DNA of 64,000 nt, from NCBI GenBank assembly GCA_016794035.1, contig JAEUHS010000020.1, positions 16,279 to 80,278 of the forward strand, written 5' to 3'. This DNA is from Planctomycetota bacterium. GTDB lineage: Bacteria; Planctomycetota; UBA1135; UBA2386. Shown in pieces: positions 49,909 to 58,550 of this stretch (its first letter is position 1; each line of letters opens with the position of its first letter). The notes under the pieces are model-generated. The model saw only the letters and a program-made list of their open reading frames with translations, ran no database searches and had not been told where the DNA came from. Made by a program: the position numbers and the translations under genes.

Positions 49909-51600
49909 TCAGAAGTAGTCGACCAGGAAGTCGCCGAGCAACGCCTTCATGCCGGGCGACTCGTCGCGGCGCATGTTCGCGAGCCGCAGCGCGTCCTCGA
50001 CCGTCAGCGAACGCATCGTCATCAGGTTCAGCGCCAGCAATCGCAGCTGCGGCAGTTCGCCGCGGTCGAACAGGATGCGGCGCAACAGCTCCGCACAGCG
50101 GATCTGCAGCGCCGGATCGCGGCGATCGGCGGCGAGGCCGGACAGGGTCGGCAGCAGCAGGGCACGATGCCGCCAGTCGGCGCGGTCGAGCGCGTCGAAC
50201 GCGTCGAACACCTGGAGTTCGGTCCCGCGCACGTTCAGCAGCAGCGTCGGCACGTAGTTCCAGGTCGTGAAGAGACCCGCGGCACCGCGTGCGACCAGCA
50301 GTTCCGGACCGCGGAACAGATCCAGCAGCGCCGCGCACGCCGCCGGCGACGCGTTCTGCGCGATCGCCTGCAGGAACGGACGACCCTCGCCGGCCGGCGC
50401 GTCGCGAAACCGGTCGACGAGTTCGGGGATGCAGCGCGGGTCGCCGCTCGCCGCGATCTGCGACAGCAGCAGCTGCAGGCGCGTGCCGGACGCGGTCGCC
50501 AGTTCGTCCAGCATCACGCCGACGACCTGGTTGCGACCGCGGCGCGTCAGCTCCCGCAGCGCGATGCCGCGCGTCTCCCAGGCTTCGTCGGGCAGCGCCA
50601 GCACCTCGTAGACGTCGGCGACGTCGTCGCCGTCGATGCGCACCAGCGCCCGGGCGACCTCGTGGCGGATGTCCGCGCGTTCGTGCGTGGACAGACGCAG
50701 CAGGTCGCTGCGCAGCGGCCCGAGCTCGCCGCGCGCACAGTGCCGGATCGCGAACAACAGCGAGCCGATGTCCTCGCCGCGCAGCGCCTCCTGCAGCCAG
50801 ATCGTGCCGGCCGGATCGCCCGCCGCATGCAGCACGCCGGCGATGATCGCCTTGAACTCGCCGACGGCCTCCGACCATCGGGTGCGCAGCACCGCCGCAG
50901 CCTGCTCGGGCGGCAGCTGCAGCGCTTCCTTCAGCACCTGATCGCGCACGACGATCGGCGCGCTGCCGCCCATGATGTCGCGCAGGATCGGCACCGCATC
51001 GGCACCGAGCCGCGTGCGCACGGCCTCGAGCCAGGCGGCGCGCGAGCGCGCGTCCATCAGGCCGAGCCAGCCCTGCATGATGCGCAGGGTCGACGGCGTG
51101 CCGCAGGTCGCCAGGGCCTGGAACGCCGCCTGCCGCACGTTCGCATTGGCGTGTTCGGCCGCGCGGCGCAGCGCCGGCTCGAGCCGTTCGTTGGCCATGC
51201 GCCCCATCGCCTCGACGCAGTTCTTGACCACGTCGGCGAGCGCCGGACTGCCGAACGCCCGGTCCATCGTCTCGACCAGCGGCTCGACGGCATCGTCGGG
51301 AGCGCGCCAGAAGAACTCGGTCGCCATGTGCCAGGCTTCGCTGCGCACGTTGCCCTGCAGGTTCGCGCACAGCCGCTCGAGGATCTGGCGCCGCGTCTTG
51401 TCGTAGCCGGTGCCGTGCCGGTTCGGGTACGTCAGTTCGGCGGGGAAGTCGGCGTGGAACGGTTCCAGTCGATACGGATTGTCGGCCGCCGGCGCGGCGG
51501 CAGCCGGCGGCGGCGCCTGGTCCTGCGCGCGCGGCGCCACCGGCGGCACGGCACTGCACAGGCCCGCCACCACCAGCACCCGGATCGAGATCGTCGCCAT
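49909..51600 (-). CDS. Exported HEAT-repeat-like protein
   Basis: The 563-residue product begins with a signal peptide (residues about 1-28) followed by a proline/alanine-rich linker. Most of the rest is alpha-helical repeats of about 35-40 residues with alanine/leucine-rich helices (for example VVKNCVEAMGRMANERLEPALRRA), a HEAT- or armadillo-like solenoid. No catalytic motif is visible; a scaffold or binding role in the periplasm is likely. A start at 51600 places the signal peptide first. Its -35-like element overlaps the stop of the preceding TolC gene. Confidence 0.75.
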   Translation of the reverse strand: MATISIRVLVVAGLCSAVPPVAPRAQDQAPPPAAAAPAADNPYRLEPFHADFPAELTYPNRHGTGYDKTRRQILERLCANLQGNVRSEAWHMATEFFWRAPDDAVEPLVETMDRAFGSPALADVVKNCVEAMGRMANERLEPALRRAAEHANANVRQAAFQALATCGTPSTLRIMQGWLGLMDARSRAAWLEAVRTRLGADAVPILRDIMGGSAPIVVRDQVLKEALQLPPEQAAAVLRTRWSEAVGEFKAIIAGVLHAAGDPAGTIWLQEALRGEDIGSLLFAIRHCARGELGPLRSDLLRLSTHERADIRHEVARALVRIDGDDVADVYEVLALPDEAWETRGIALRELTRRGRNQVVGVMLDELATASGTRLQLLLSQIAASGDPRCIPELVDRFRDAPAGEGRPFLQAIAQNASPAACAALLDLFRGPELLVARGAAGLFTTWNYVPTLLLNVRGTELQVFDAFDALDRADWRHRALLLPTLSGLAADRRDPALQIRCAELLRRILFDRGELPQLRLLALNLMTMRSLTVEDALRLANMRRDESPGMKALLGDFLVDYF

Positions 51601-51607
51601 GTTCCGC

Positions 51608-51636
51608 CTGATAGCCCCGGATCGCCCGCCGGTCAC
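51608..51636 (-). promoter_or_regulatory. Putative leaderless promoter of the HEAT-like protein gene
   Basis: On the minus strand GTGACC (51636-51631; TGAC matches the -35 consensus) and TATCAG (51613-51608) are 17 bases apart, and the ATG follows seven bases later. The promoter overlaps the 3' end of the TolC-like gene. Confidence 0.45.
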
Positions 51637-53174
51637 CGCGCCGCCGGCGCCCGCAGCAACCCCTGCACGTACAGCAATCGGCTCTGCGCCACCCGGTAGT
51701 CGAGCTGATTGCGCAGGTGACGGCTCTGCGCCTCGCTGAGGTCCTGGATGCGCCGCTGGACCTCGAACGCCGTCGACGAGCCGACCCGCAGCTTCACCTG
51801 CTCGGTCTCCAGGTTGGTGGTCGCCAGCCGCACCGACTCACCGCTCGCGGCGATGCTCTGCGCCAGGCTCTGCAGGTTGCGCACGGCCTCGCGCACTTCC
51901 TTGGTGACCTCGAGCGTCGCCGCGTGCAGTTCGCGGCGCTGCCGTTCGACCTCGAGCGCCGCCCGCTGGCGCCGCGACCAGGCGGCGTGGTTGCCGACCG
52001 GGATCGAGAACTCGAGCCGCACCGACCAGTCCGGATACTGCTGATCGATCGAGTCGTTGAAGGCGGGGTTGAACTGGTCGCGCACGCCGTCGCTCGAGTA
52101 GCCGCCGATCAGGTCCAGGCTCGGCAGCGTGTCACGATCGGCCTCGACCTGCGCCACCTCGGCGGCGGCGACGGCGCTGCGCAGGCTGCGCAGATCCGGT
52201 CGCTGCAGCAGCGCCACCTCGACCAACGGCGCGAACGCGATCTCCTCGACCAGCGGCGCGACGGTGATCGCCGAGGTCGGGCGCAGGTTGAAGTTCCACA
52301 GCTGCGGGTCGGAGCCGTCGAACAGCAGCTGGCGCAGCGCATCCTCACGCGCGCGGATCGCGTTCTCGGCAACGATCAGTTCCTCGCGTCGCCGCGCCAC
52401 CTCGCTCTCGTCGGCGACCCGATCGCGCGCCGCCAGCTCGCGCACGCGGATGCGCTCGTCGGTGATGCGCAGCTGTTCGAGCGCGACGGCGAGCGCCGAG
52501 CCGACGACGCGCCAGTTCTCGCGCGCGAACACCAGCTCCCAGTAGGCCTGCACGATCTGCAGCAGCGTGTCCTGCACCACCCGCTCGAACTGGTGGTTCG
52601 CCTGTGACTCGAGGAACCGCGCCGTCGTGATCGGCGCCAGGTTGTAGTCCGTCCACGCGCCGCGCAGCAGCGGCTGGCGGAACGTCGCCGACCACTCCGA
52701 GGAGTACTGCCGGTCCGGGAACGCCGTCGAGCCCGAACTCTCGAAGCGCGCGGGCCGGAAGGCGAGGTCGAACAGCCCGCCGGTGACGACCCGCTGGCGC
52801 CAGCCGAGCGCCGCATCCAGCGTCTTGGTGGTCACCGACGGCTGGAACAGGTTGCGCGCCGGCGACTGCGAGTCGGCGTAGCCGACCGAGCCGTACAGCT
52901 CCGGCTCGAAACCCGCCTCGGCGAACACGACGTCCAGCCGCGCCTGCTGCGGCAGCAGTTCGGCCGCGCGCAGGCCGACGTTGTGCAGGCGCCCGAGCTG
53001 CAGGACCTCTTCGAGCGACAACAGGCGCACCGGCGTGCCACGTCGATCGGCCTCGGCATCGACGGGGATCGGTGGCGGCGGGGTCGCCGCACCGGCCGCT
53101 TGCGCGGGCTGCAGACGGGCCGACAGGGCGACACCGAGGAGAACCAGGAACGCGCGCAATGCCTCTCTCGCCAT
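51633..53174 (-). CDS. TolC-family outer-membrane efflux protein
   Basis: The 513-residue product has a signal peptide (to about residue 27), then repeated amphipathic helical and beta segments of the outer-membrane efflux protein family. Visible are LSLEEVLQLGRLHN near the start of the mature domain, QAYWELVFARENWRV, two hairpin-forming coiled regions and a repeat of the same domain in the second half (RPDLRSLRSAVAAAEVAQVEADRDTLPSL). It would form a trimeric export duct through the outer membrane for drugs, peptides or lipids. Inner-membrane partners are not in the window. It is near the ECF sigma factor operon but separated by 80 bases. Confidence 0.88.
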   Translation of the reverse strand: MAREALRAFLVLLGVALSARLQPAQAAGAATPPPPIPVDAEADRRGTPVRLLSLEEVLQLGRLHNVGLRAAELLPQQARLDVVFAEAGFEPELYGSVGYADSQSPARNLFQPSVTTKTLDAALGWRQRVVTGGLFDLAFRPARFESSGSTAFPDRQYSSEWSATFRQPLLRGAWTDYNLAPITTARFLESQANHQFERVVQDTLLQIVQAYWELVFARENWRVVGSALAVALEQLRITDERIRVRELAARDRVADESEVARRREELIVAENAIRAREDALRQLLFDGSDPQLWNFNLRPTSAITVAPLVEEIAFAPLVEVALLQRPDLRSLRSAVAAAEVAQVEADRDTLPSLDLIGGYSSDGVRDQFNPAFNDSIDQQYPDWSVRLEFSIPVGNHAAWSRRQRAALEVERQRRELHAATLEVTKEVREAVRNLQSLAQSIAASGESVRLATTNLETEQVKLRVGSSTAFEVQRRIQDLSEAQSRHLRNQLDYRVAQSRLLYVQGLLRAPAAR

Positions 53175-53254
53175 ACCGTTCAGGTGCGAACCGCGACGGT
53201 GGTACCCGACCCCGTTGTCGAAGCCCAGCGAAAACGAACCGCGCCGACGCGCGG

Positions 53255-54790
53255 TCAGTCGCCGGCGCGGCCCAACGAAGCCGCATCCCCGGGCCATGCT
53301 GCGTAGCCGGTCGCGAGGCACAGGCAGAACGCCGCGCGCGGGGCGAGGCTGCCCGGATCCGGCAACACGGCGAGGCGACGCAGTTCCCGCTGCAGCCGCG
53401 TGAAGCCGAGGCGGCCCGGTTCGAAGCCCCAGGCGAGCTGGTGCACGGTGACGAAATCGGGTGCCAGTCGCAGCGGCGTCCACCGGCGCAGCTCCCGCTC
53501 GACCTCGTCGCGCTCCGCCGGCGCCAGCAGGTCGGCGCAACCGTAGAGCATCGCCGCCAGCAGCCCGGGGCCGTCGTCGCCGGCGTCGCGCCGTTCGCGC
53601 AGGCGGCCGAGCAACAACTGGCGCACGATGTGGCAGCGCGCCGCATCGACGCCGACACCCGGCAGCAGGCGCAGCAGCCGCGCCGCGTCGGCGATCGTCG
53701 CCACCGGCACCGTGCCGCTCAGCAGTTCGGGCCGGCGTCGCCCCCAGGTGTCGTCGTCGGCGCGCAGCACCTCGTCGATCAGCCGGCTGCCATGCTGTAC
53801 CAACAGGTCGCCGTATCGGCCGCCGATCGCTTCGAGTTCGACCAGCGGCGCCAGCGCGACGACGAGCCGCGCATCGGTGCACCGCGACAGCCGTGCCGCC
53901 AGCCAGTCCCCACCGCACGCCAACGCCGTCGAGCGCTGCTCGCTGACCGCACCCGCGGCGATCAGCGCTCGCACCCCCAACGCGACGGCCTGCAAGGTCG
54001 CCGCATCTGCGGCGTCGGCGGTCTCGGCGCATCGCGTCGACAGCTCCGCGGCGATGCGACCGGTCAGCTCCTGCACGCGCTCGTCGACCGCGACCAGGCC
54101 GCCCTGCAGCTGCAGCAGCGCGCGGCGCACCTCGGGGTGCGCGCGCAATTCGTGATCGGCCCGCAGCGACGCGAGCGCGTTGCGCGGTTCGAGCCATCGC
54201 CGCAGCGGATCCGATGGCGGCCGCAACGCCGCCTCGAACGCCTGCTCGAGCCGGCGCGAGGTCTCCAGGCCGAGCCGGCCGCGCAGGGCATCTTCCCAGG
54301 CCACTTCCGCAGCCTCGCGCATCACTGGCTTGGACCCCGGCTCCGCAGCCACCGGATCGGCAGGGGCGACCGGATCGCCACGCATGCGCCCCCAACCCGG
54401 CGGCGGAGCGTCGATGCGCACGACCGGCGCCACCTGCGTACCGGCGCGGCGACCCAGGGGATCCCACTGCCACAGCACGGCGAAGCCGATCACCGCGGCG
54501 GCGGCCACGCAGGCTGCCTTGCCCAGCCAGTGCGGGCGTGGCGCCGGCAGGGTACGCCGCTCGGCCCGCCGCACCACGTCGCTGAGGCGACAGCCGAGGC
54601 TCGCGCTCGGCTCGACCCGCAGTTGCCGGAACGACTCGAACAGCGCCACGGTCTCGGCCATCGCCAGCGCCAGTTCCGGCTCGTCGGCGATGCGCGACCG
54701 CAGGGCCTGTTGCGCCTCGGGCGTGCCCTCGTCGAGCAGCAGGTCGGCGACCGTCAGCGCGTCGTCGTCGTCGTCGATGCCGGCGCTCAT
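53255..54790 (-). CDS. Single-pass membrane protein, probable sigma-factor partner
   Basis: The 511-residue protein has an acidic cytoplasmic N-terminus (SAGIDDDDDALTVADLLLDEG), then one membrane segment at about residues 91-108 (KAACVAAAAVIGFAVLW) and about 400 residues of helical, leucine/arginine-rich periplasmic domain. The ATG overlaps the stop of the ECF sigma-factor gene by four bases (ATGA). This is the standard arrangement of an anti-sigma factor; the cytoplasmic part would bind the sigma factor. No zinc-binding anti-sigma motif is visible, and the large outer domain may sense the signal. Confidence 0.72.
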   Translation of the reverse strand: MSAGIDDDDDALTVADLLLDEGTPEAQQALRSRIADEPELALAMAETVALFESFRQLRVEPSASLGCRLSDVVRRAERRTLPAPRPHWLGKAACVAAAAVIGFAVLWQWDPLGRRAGTQVAPVVRIDAPPPGWGRMRGDPVAPADPVAAEPGSKPVMREAAEVAWEDALRGRLGLETSRRLEQAFEAALRPPSDPLRRWLEPRNALASLRADHELRAHPEVRRALLQLQGGLVAVDERVQELTGRIAAELSTRCAETADAADAATLQAVALGVRALIAAGAVSEQRSTALACGGDWLAARLSRCTDARLVVALAPLVELEAIGGRYGDLLVQHGSRLIDEVLRADDDTWGRRRPELLSGTVPVATIADAARLLRLLPGVGVDAARCHIVRQLLLGRLRERRDAGDDGPGLLAAMLYGCADLLAPAERDEVERELRRWTPLRLAPDFVTVHQLAWGFEPGRLGFTRLQRELRRLAVLPDPGSLAPRAAFCLCLATGYAAWPGDAASLGRAGD

Positions 54791-55431
54791 CCCGCGCCTC
54801 CGATGTCGCGCCGCGGGCCGCGGCGTTCGGCGTCGCGGCGCTCGCCCGCCGCGCCCATGATCTGCTTCAGGGCCTGCACGGTGTTGTGCATGCGCGACTT
54901 CACGGTGCCGACCGGAATGCCGAGCAGCTCGCTGATCTCGCCGTACGGACGCTCCTGGTAGACCGCGAGTTCGAACACGATGCGATGCGGCTCGGTCAGG
55001 CTGTCGATCGCGCGCCGCATCGCGGCCTTCTCTTCGGTCTCGGTGACCTCCTGCAACGGCGTCTTGGCGTCGCCGGCGAACTCGCGCGACGGCCCGGTCT
55101 CGCCGTCGGGCAGCGTGACCTGGTCGAACGAGTAGCAGCGCGGCCGCGGTCGCATCTGCCGGTAGTGGTCGATCCACAGGTTGGTCGCGACGCGGTAGAC
55201 GAACGTGCCGAGCCGGCCTTCGGGTCGGTACCGGCGGCTGCCGAGCAGCAGCTTGAGGAACAGGTCCTGCACCAGGTCCTCGGCGCGATCGCGATCCCAG
55301 CACAGCCGGTAGAAGAACTGCAGCATGCGGTCGCGGTAGCGGTCCACCAGCTGCCGGAACGCCTGGCTGTCACCGGCCCGGTACTGCGCCAGCAGGTCGA
55401 CGTCGCCTTCGGGAGGGGGCTTCGGTTTCAC
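54787..55431 (-). CDS. ECF-type RNA polymerase sigma factor
   Basis: The 214-residue protein has region 2 (LVDRYRDRMLQFFYRLC, DLVQDLFLKLL, GTFVYRVATNLWIDHYRQ) and region 4 (LTEPHRIVFELAVYQERPYGEISELLGIPVGTVKSRMHN) of extracytoplasmic-function sigma factors, with a longer-than-usual linker between them. It would direct RNA polymerase to a small regulon when released from its membrane partner. The GTG at 55431 is used. It is followed by the partner gene with an ATGA overlap. The TolC-like gene downstream may be a target, though this is inference. Confidence 0.92.
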   Translation of the reverse strand: MKPKPPPEGDVDLLAQYRAGDSQAFRQLVDRYRDRMLQFFYRLCWDRDRAEDLVQDLFLKLLLGSRRYRPEGRLGTFVYRVATNLWIDHYRQMRPRPRCYSFDQVTLPDGETGPSREFAGDAKTPLQEVTETEEKAAMRRAIDSLTEPHRIVFELAVYQERPYGEISELLGIPVGTVKSRMHNTVQALKQIMGAAGERRDAERRGPRRDIGGAG

Positions 55432-55482
55432 GCGTTCGCCTGGCAGAGGGACAACCTCGCAACGTCGCTGCCGACGCCAGGT

Positions 55483-55977
55483 TCAGTCCCGGAACGACAT
55501 CTTCGGTCCGCCGGCGATCCAGGAGAAGTCCGTCGCCGCACCGGCGCGCAGCGCGACCGCGCGACCGCCGTCGGCCGCCAGGCCGATCTCGACCCACAAG
55601 GTGCTTGCCGGCAGGTAGTTCTGCACGAGGTTGCCCCACTCGACGACACTGACCGAGCGGCGGTCCAGCAGGTACTCGAGGCCGCCGTCGTCGAGGAACC
55701 CGCGCAGCTTGTCCGGCAGATACGCGTCCGCGTGCAGCAGCGGCACGGGCCCCGGGTGCTCGACGACCAGCAGGTAGGTCGGGCTGCAGATCGCCTCGGC
55801 GTCGTTGACGCGAAGGCCGCGCGCGAGGCCGCGCACCAGCGTCGTCTTGCCGGCGCCAAGTTCGCCGACCAGCGCCACCACGTCGCCCGGACGCAGGTGC
55901 TCGCCGAGCCACTGGCCGCAACGCTCGGTCGCCGCGGGATCGGCCGGCAGCAGGAACTCAACGCGCGCCGAGCACAT
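55483..55977 (-). CDS. tsaE: tRNA N6-adenosine threonylcarbamoyltransferase complex ATPase TsaE
   Basis: The 164-residue protein has the P-loop VGELGAGKTTLVRG (residues 38-49), the SPTYLLVVEH segment and LLHADAYL, VVEWGN motifs of TsaE (YjeE). It is the ATPase of the complex that makes t6A on tRNAs reading ANN codons and is usually essential. It overlaps the 3' end of thiL by 20 bases. TsaB, TsaC and TsaD are not in the window. Confidence 0.93.
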   Translation of the reverse strand: MCSARVEFLLPADPAATERCGQWLGEHLRPGDVVALVGELGAGKTTLVRGLARGLRVNDAEAICSPTYLLVVEHPGPVPLLHADAYLPDKLRGFLDDGGLEYLLDRRSVSVVEWGNLVQNYLPASTLWVEIGLAADGGRAVALRAGAATDFSWIAGGPKMSFRD

Positions 55978-56875
55978 GCCGGAAGCCTAAGGGCGCGATG
56001 CGTTCGCGGCGACCGTCGCGGATGAGCCACAGGCCGGGCGCGCGCACGACGACACCGAGGGCGCGGCGCGCGCGGGCCGACAGCGGACCGCCCGCGGGCA
56101 GGTCGACGCGCGGCGCCTGGGCCCACAGCAGCACATGGTCCTCGCCGTCCCCGAGCGCCGCCCGCAGCGCGCGTTCGTGGTCGCCGCCCGCCCGACGTCG
56201 CGCCGCGGCGCGCACCGGCACCGCCGCCGCGTCGATCTCGGCGCCGAGCCCGCCCGACGCGCGCAGCAGCGTCGCCAGATCGAGCAGCAGCCCGTCGCTG
56301 ACGTCCAGCGCCGCGTGCACGGCCGGCTGCCGCGCCAGCCAGGCACCTTCGCGCAGCGCCGGCCGGAACCGCAGATGATGCCCCGCCATCGCCCCGCCGA
56401 GCGGCCCGGTCACGTGCAGCGTGTCGCCGATGCGCGCACCGCCGCGCGTCAGCACGCGCTGCCCGGCGTGGCCGATCGCGGTCACGGTCACGACCAGCGG
56501 ACCGGCGTGGGTCGCGACGTCGCCGCCGACGACCCGGCAGCCACCGGCGCGCGCCGCCGCGCGGATGCCGGTCAGCAACTGCGTCCGGCGACGCGCCGGA
56601 TACGACCGCGGCAGCACCAGCGACACCAGCAGCCAGTCGGGCTGTGCGCCCATCGCGGCGAGGTCGGACAGATTGCGGTTGACGGCCTTGCGTCCGACCA
56701 GGTGCGCCGCCGTCGACGCGGTGAAGTGCACGCCCTCGACGACCGGGTCGCAGCAGACCACCGACGCCTCGCCATGGTTGTGCACCACCGCCGCGTCGTC
56801 GCCGATGCCAAGGCGCACGCCCTTGCCGCCGCCGAAGAAGCGCGCCAGGCCAGCCGTGAAGTCGCGTTCATCCAC
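55958..56875 (-). CDS. thiL: Thiamine-monophosphate kinase
   Basis: The 305-residue enzyme phosphorylates thiamine monophosphate to thiamine diphosphate. It shows the family's GIGDDAAVV start (about residues 22-30), VVEGVHFT, NRNLSDLAAMGAQP and GDTLHVTGPLGGA motifs and the C-terminal DVSDGLLLDL segment. The product is the cofactor of the TPP-dependent E1 pair and 2-oxoglutarate dehydrogenase elsewhere in the window. The GTG at 56875 overlaps the stop of the signal-peptidase-like gene; an ATG four bases further on is out of frame. Confidence 0.93.
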   Translation of the reverse strand: MDERDFTAGLARFFGGGKGVRLGIGDDAAVVHNHGEASVVCCDPVVEGVHFTASTAAHLVGRKAVNRNLSDLAAMGAQPDWLLVSLVLPRSYPARRRTQLLTGIRAAARAGGCRVVGGDVATHAGPLVVTVTAIGHAGQRVLTRGGARIGDTLHVTGPLGGAMAGHHLRFRPALREGAWLARQPAVHAALDVSDGLLLDLATLLRASGGLGAEIDAAAVPVRAAARRRAGGDHERALRAALGDGEDHVLLWAQAPRVDLPAGGPLSARARRALGVVVRAPGLWLIRDGRRERIAPLGFRHVLGAR

Positions 56876-57299
56876 CGCCGCGCGCTCCGTCGCCGGGGGC
56901 GAACACGACCATCACGGCGCCCAGCACCTGGCTGCGCGGCAGCGCACCGAACGCCCGGCTGTCCGGGTACGGCGCCATCGGATCCGGGTTGGCCACCAGC
57001 ACCGAGTCGCCGTCGATCGCCTGCACGCGCGTCAGCAGCCGGACGCCCTGCGCCCGCACGAACACGTCGCGGCCGACCTGCACCGCGCTGGCGCGACGGT
57101 CGACGAGGCAGAGCGAGCCGGGCGCGATGCTCGGCACCGTGCGCATGCCCGGCGGCACCCACTCGGTGCCGAACGCGGCGTAGCACCACACGCCCAGGCC
57201 CACGGCCAGCACCAGCGTCAGCCGGCGCACCCAGCGCGCGAGCGAGCTCGGATCGACCCGCGGCCGAGTGCGGGCCGGAACGGTGCCGGAGACTGCCAT
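56868..57299 (-). CDS. Signal peptidase I-like (S26 family) protein with altered catalytic site
   Basis: The 143-residue protein has one N-terminal membrane segment (residues about 26-43), a VPSIAPGSLCLVDRR stretch equivalent to the catalytic SMxPT loop (S57), and the conserved PDSRAFGALP box (D113-S-R115). The general-base lysine expected after the VF strand is an arginine (VFVRAQG), and the usual KRVxGxPGD is TRVQAIDGD. It may be an inactive or specialised peptidase. It is also short for signal peptidase I. It leads an operon with thiL and tsaE. Confidence 0.75.
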   Translation of the reverse strand: MAVSGTVPARTRPRVDPSSLARWVRRLTLVLAVGLGVWCYAAFGTEWVPPGMRTVPSIAPGSLCLVDRRASAVQVGRDVFVRAQGVRLLTRVQAIDGDSVLVANPDPMAPYPDSRAFGALPRSQVLGAVMVVFAPGDGARGGG

Positions 57300-57389
57300 G
57301 GCCGCCCAAGCATCGACGGCCCCGGCCCGAAGTCCAGCGCGGGCACCTCGCGACACCCTCACAGTGTCTTCGCACGGCGCCAACCAAGT

Positions 57390-57432
57390 CTCACGTCGTC
57401 TTGTCCGTTTCCTCACAGAAGGTCCCTAGCGT
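57390..57432 (+). promoter_or_regulatory. Candidate Pho box and -10 element of the pst operon
   Basis: Half-sites CTCACGT (57390) and CTCACAG (57412) are 22 bases (two 11-base steps) apart with a weaker TTGTCCG at 57401 in the middle step. A TAGCGT -10-like box (57427-57432) follows the last half-site after eight bases, the spacing expected for PhoB-type activation. Another CTCACAG lies at 57358-57364, off this phase. The factor itself is not in the window. Confidence 0.38.
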
Positions 57433-57481
57433 CTTCCCTGCGCCATGCCGGACCGGCGGTGCCAACCTGCGAGGAAACCCG

Positions 57482-58480
57482 ATGTCGAACCTGATCTTCC
57501 GTCTCGGCCGCCCAGCCCTGCTGGGCGCCGCCGCCACCGTCTCTCTCGTCGCCCAGGACCCTGCCGAGGCAACGTCCAAGGTAGATCGCGAACTGCCCAA
57601 GTACACCGCGGTCGCCGGCGTCTCCGGCAACCTCAAGAGTGTCGGTTCCGACACGATGGCCAACCTGATGACCCTGTGGGCCGAGGGCTTCGCCAAGTTC
57701 TACCCGGACGTCAAGCTCGAGATCGAGGCCAAGGGCTCCGGCACGGCGCCGACCGCGCTGATCAGCGGCACCGCCCAGTTCGGCCCGATGAGCCGGCCGA
57801 TGAAGGAGAAGGAGATCGACGAGTTCGAGAAGAAGTTCGGCTACAAGCCGCAGGCGATCGCGACCAGCATCGACATGCTCGCGGTCTACGTGCACAAGGA
57901 CAACCCGCTGGCGTCGCTGACGCTGCAGCAGGTCGACGCGATCTTCAGCAAGACGCGCAAGGGCGGCGCCGAGAAGGACGTCGTCACCTGGGGCGACCTC
58001 GGCCTGACCGGCGACTGGGCCAGCAAGCCGATCAGCCTCTACGGCCGCAACTCGGCCTCGGGCACCTACGGCTACTTCAAGGAGCACGCGCTGTTCAAGG
58101 GTGACTACAAGGACAGCGTCAAGGAACAGCCGGGCAGCTCGGCGGTCGTGCAGGGCGTCGCGACCGACAAGTACGGGATCGGCTACTCGGGCATCGGCTA
58201 CAAGACGGCCGACGTACGCGCCGTGCCCTTGGCCGCCGACGCCAAGAGCAAGGTCGTCGAGGCGACGCCCGAGAACGCCTACCGCGGCGAGTACACGCTG
58301 TCGCGCTTCCTGCTGCTCTACGTCAACCACAAGCCCGACACCGAGCTCGACCCGCTGCGCCGCGAGTTCCTGCGTTACGTGCTGAGCAAGGAAGGCCAGA
58401 TGGACGTGATCAAGGACGGCTACTTCCCGCTGACCTCGGCGCTGGCACAGAAGCAGCTGACCAAGGTCGGCCTGAAGTGA
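57482..58480 (+). CDS. pstS: Phosphate ABC transporter, periplasmic phosphate-binding protein
   Basis: The 332-residue product has a signal peptide (to about residue 24) and a type II periplasmic-binding fold. Key motifs are GSDTMANLM, EAKGSGTAPTALISGTAQFGPMSRPM, GRNSASGTYGYFKE and GIGYSGIGYKT, matching the PstS phosphate site. It binds orthophosphate in the periplasm and delivers it to PstC-PstA. It is the first gene of the pst operon. Its starting ATG at 57482 follows a probable Pho-regulated promoter. Confidence 0.94.
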   Translation: MSNLIFRLGRPALLGAAATVSLVAQDPAEATSKVDRELPKYTAVAGVSGNLKSVGSDTMANLMTLWAEGFAKFYPDVKLEIEAKGSGTAPTALISGTAQFGPMSRPMKEKEIDEFEKKFGYKPQAIATSIDMLAVYVHKDNPLASLTLQQVDAIFSKTRKGGAEKDVVTWGDLGLTGDWASKPISLYGRNSASGTYGYFKEHALFKGDYKDSVKEQPGSSAVVQGVATDKYGIGYSGIGYKTADVRAVPLAADAKSKVVEATPENAYRGEYTLSRFLLLYVNHKPDTELDPLRREFLRYVLSKEGQMDVIKDGYFPLTSALAQKQLTKVGLK

Positions 58481-58550
58481 TCTGACCGCCGCCGCCGGGA
58501 CCGCGGGTCCCGCGCGCCATCCCCGCCGCCGCCGCGACGCACCCTTCCAC

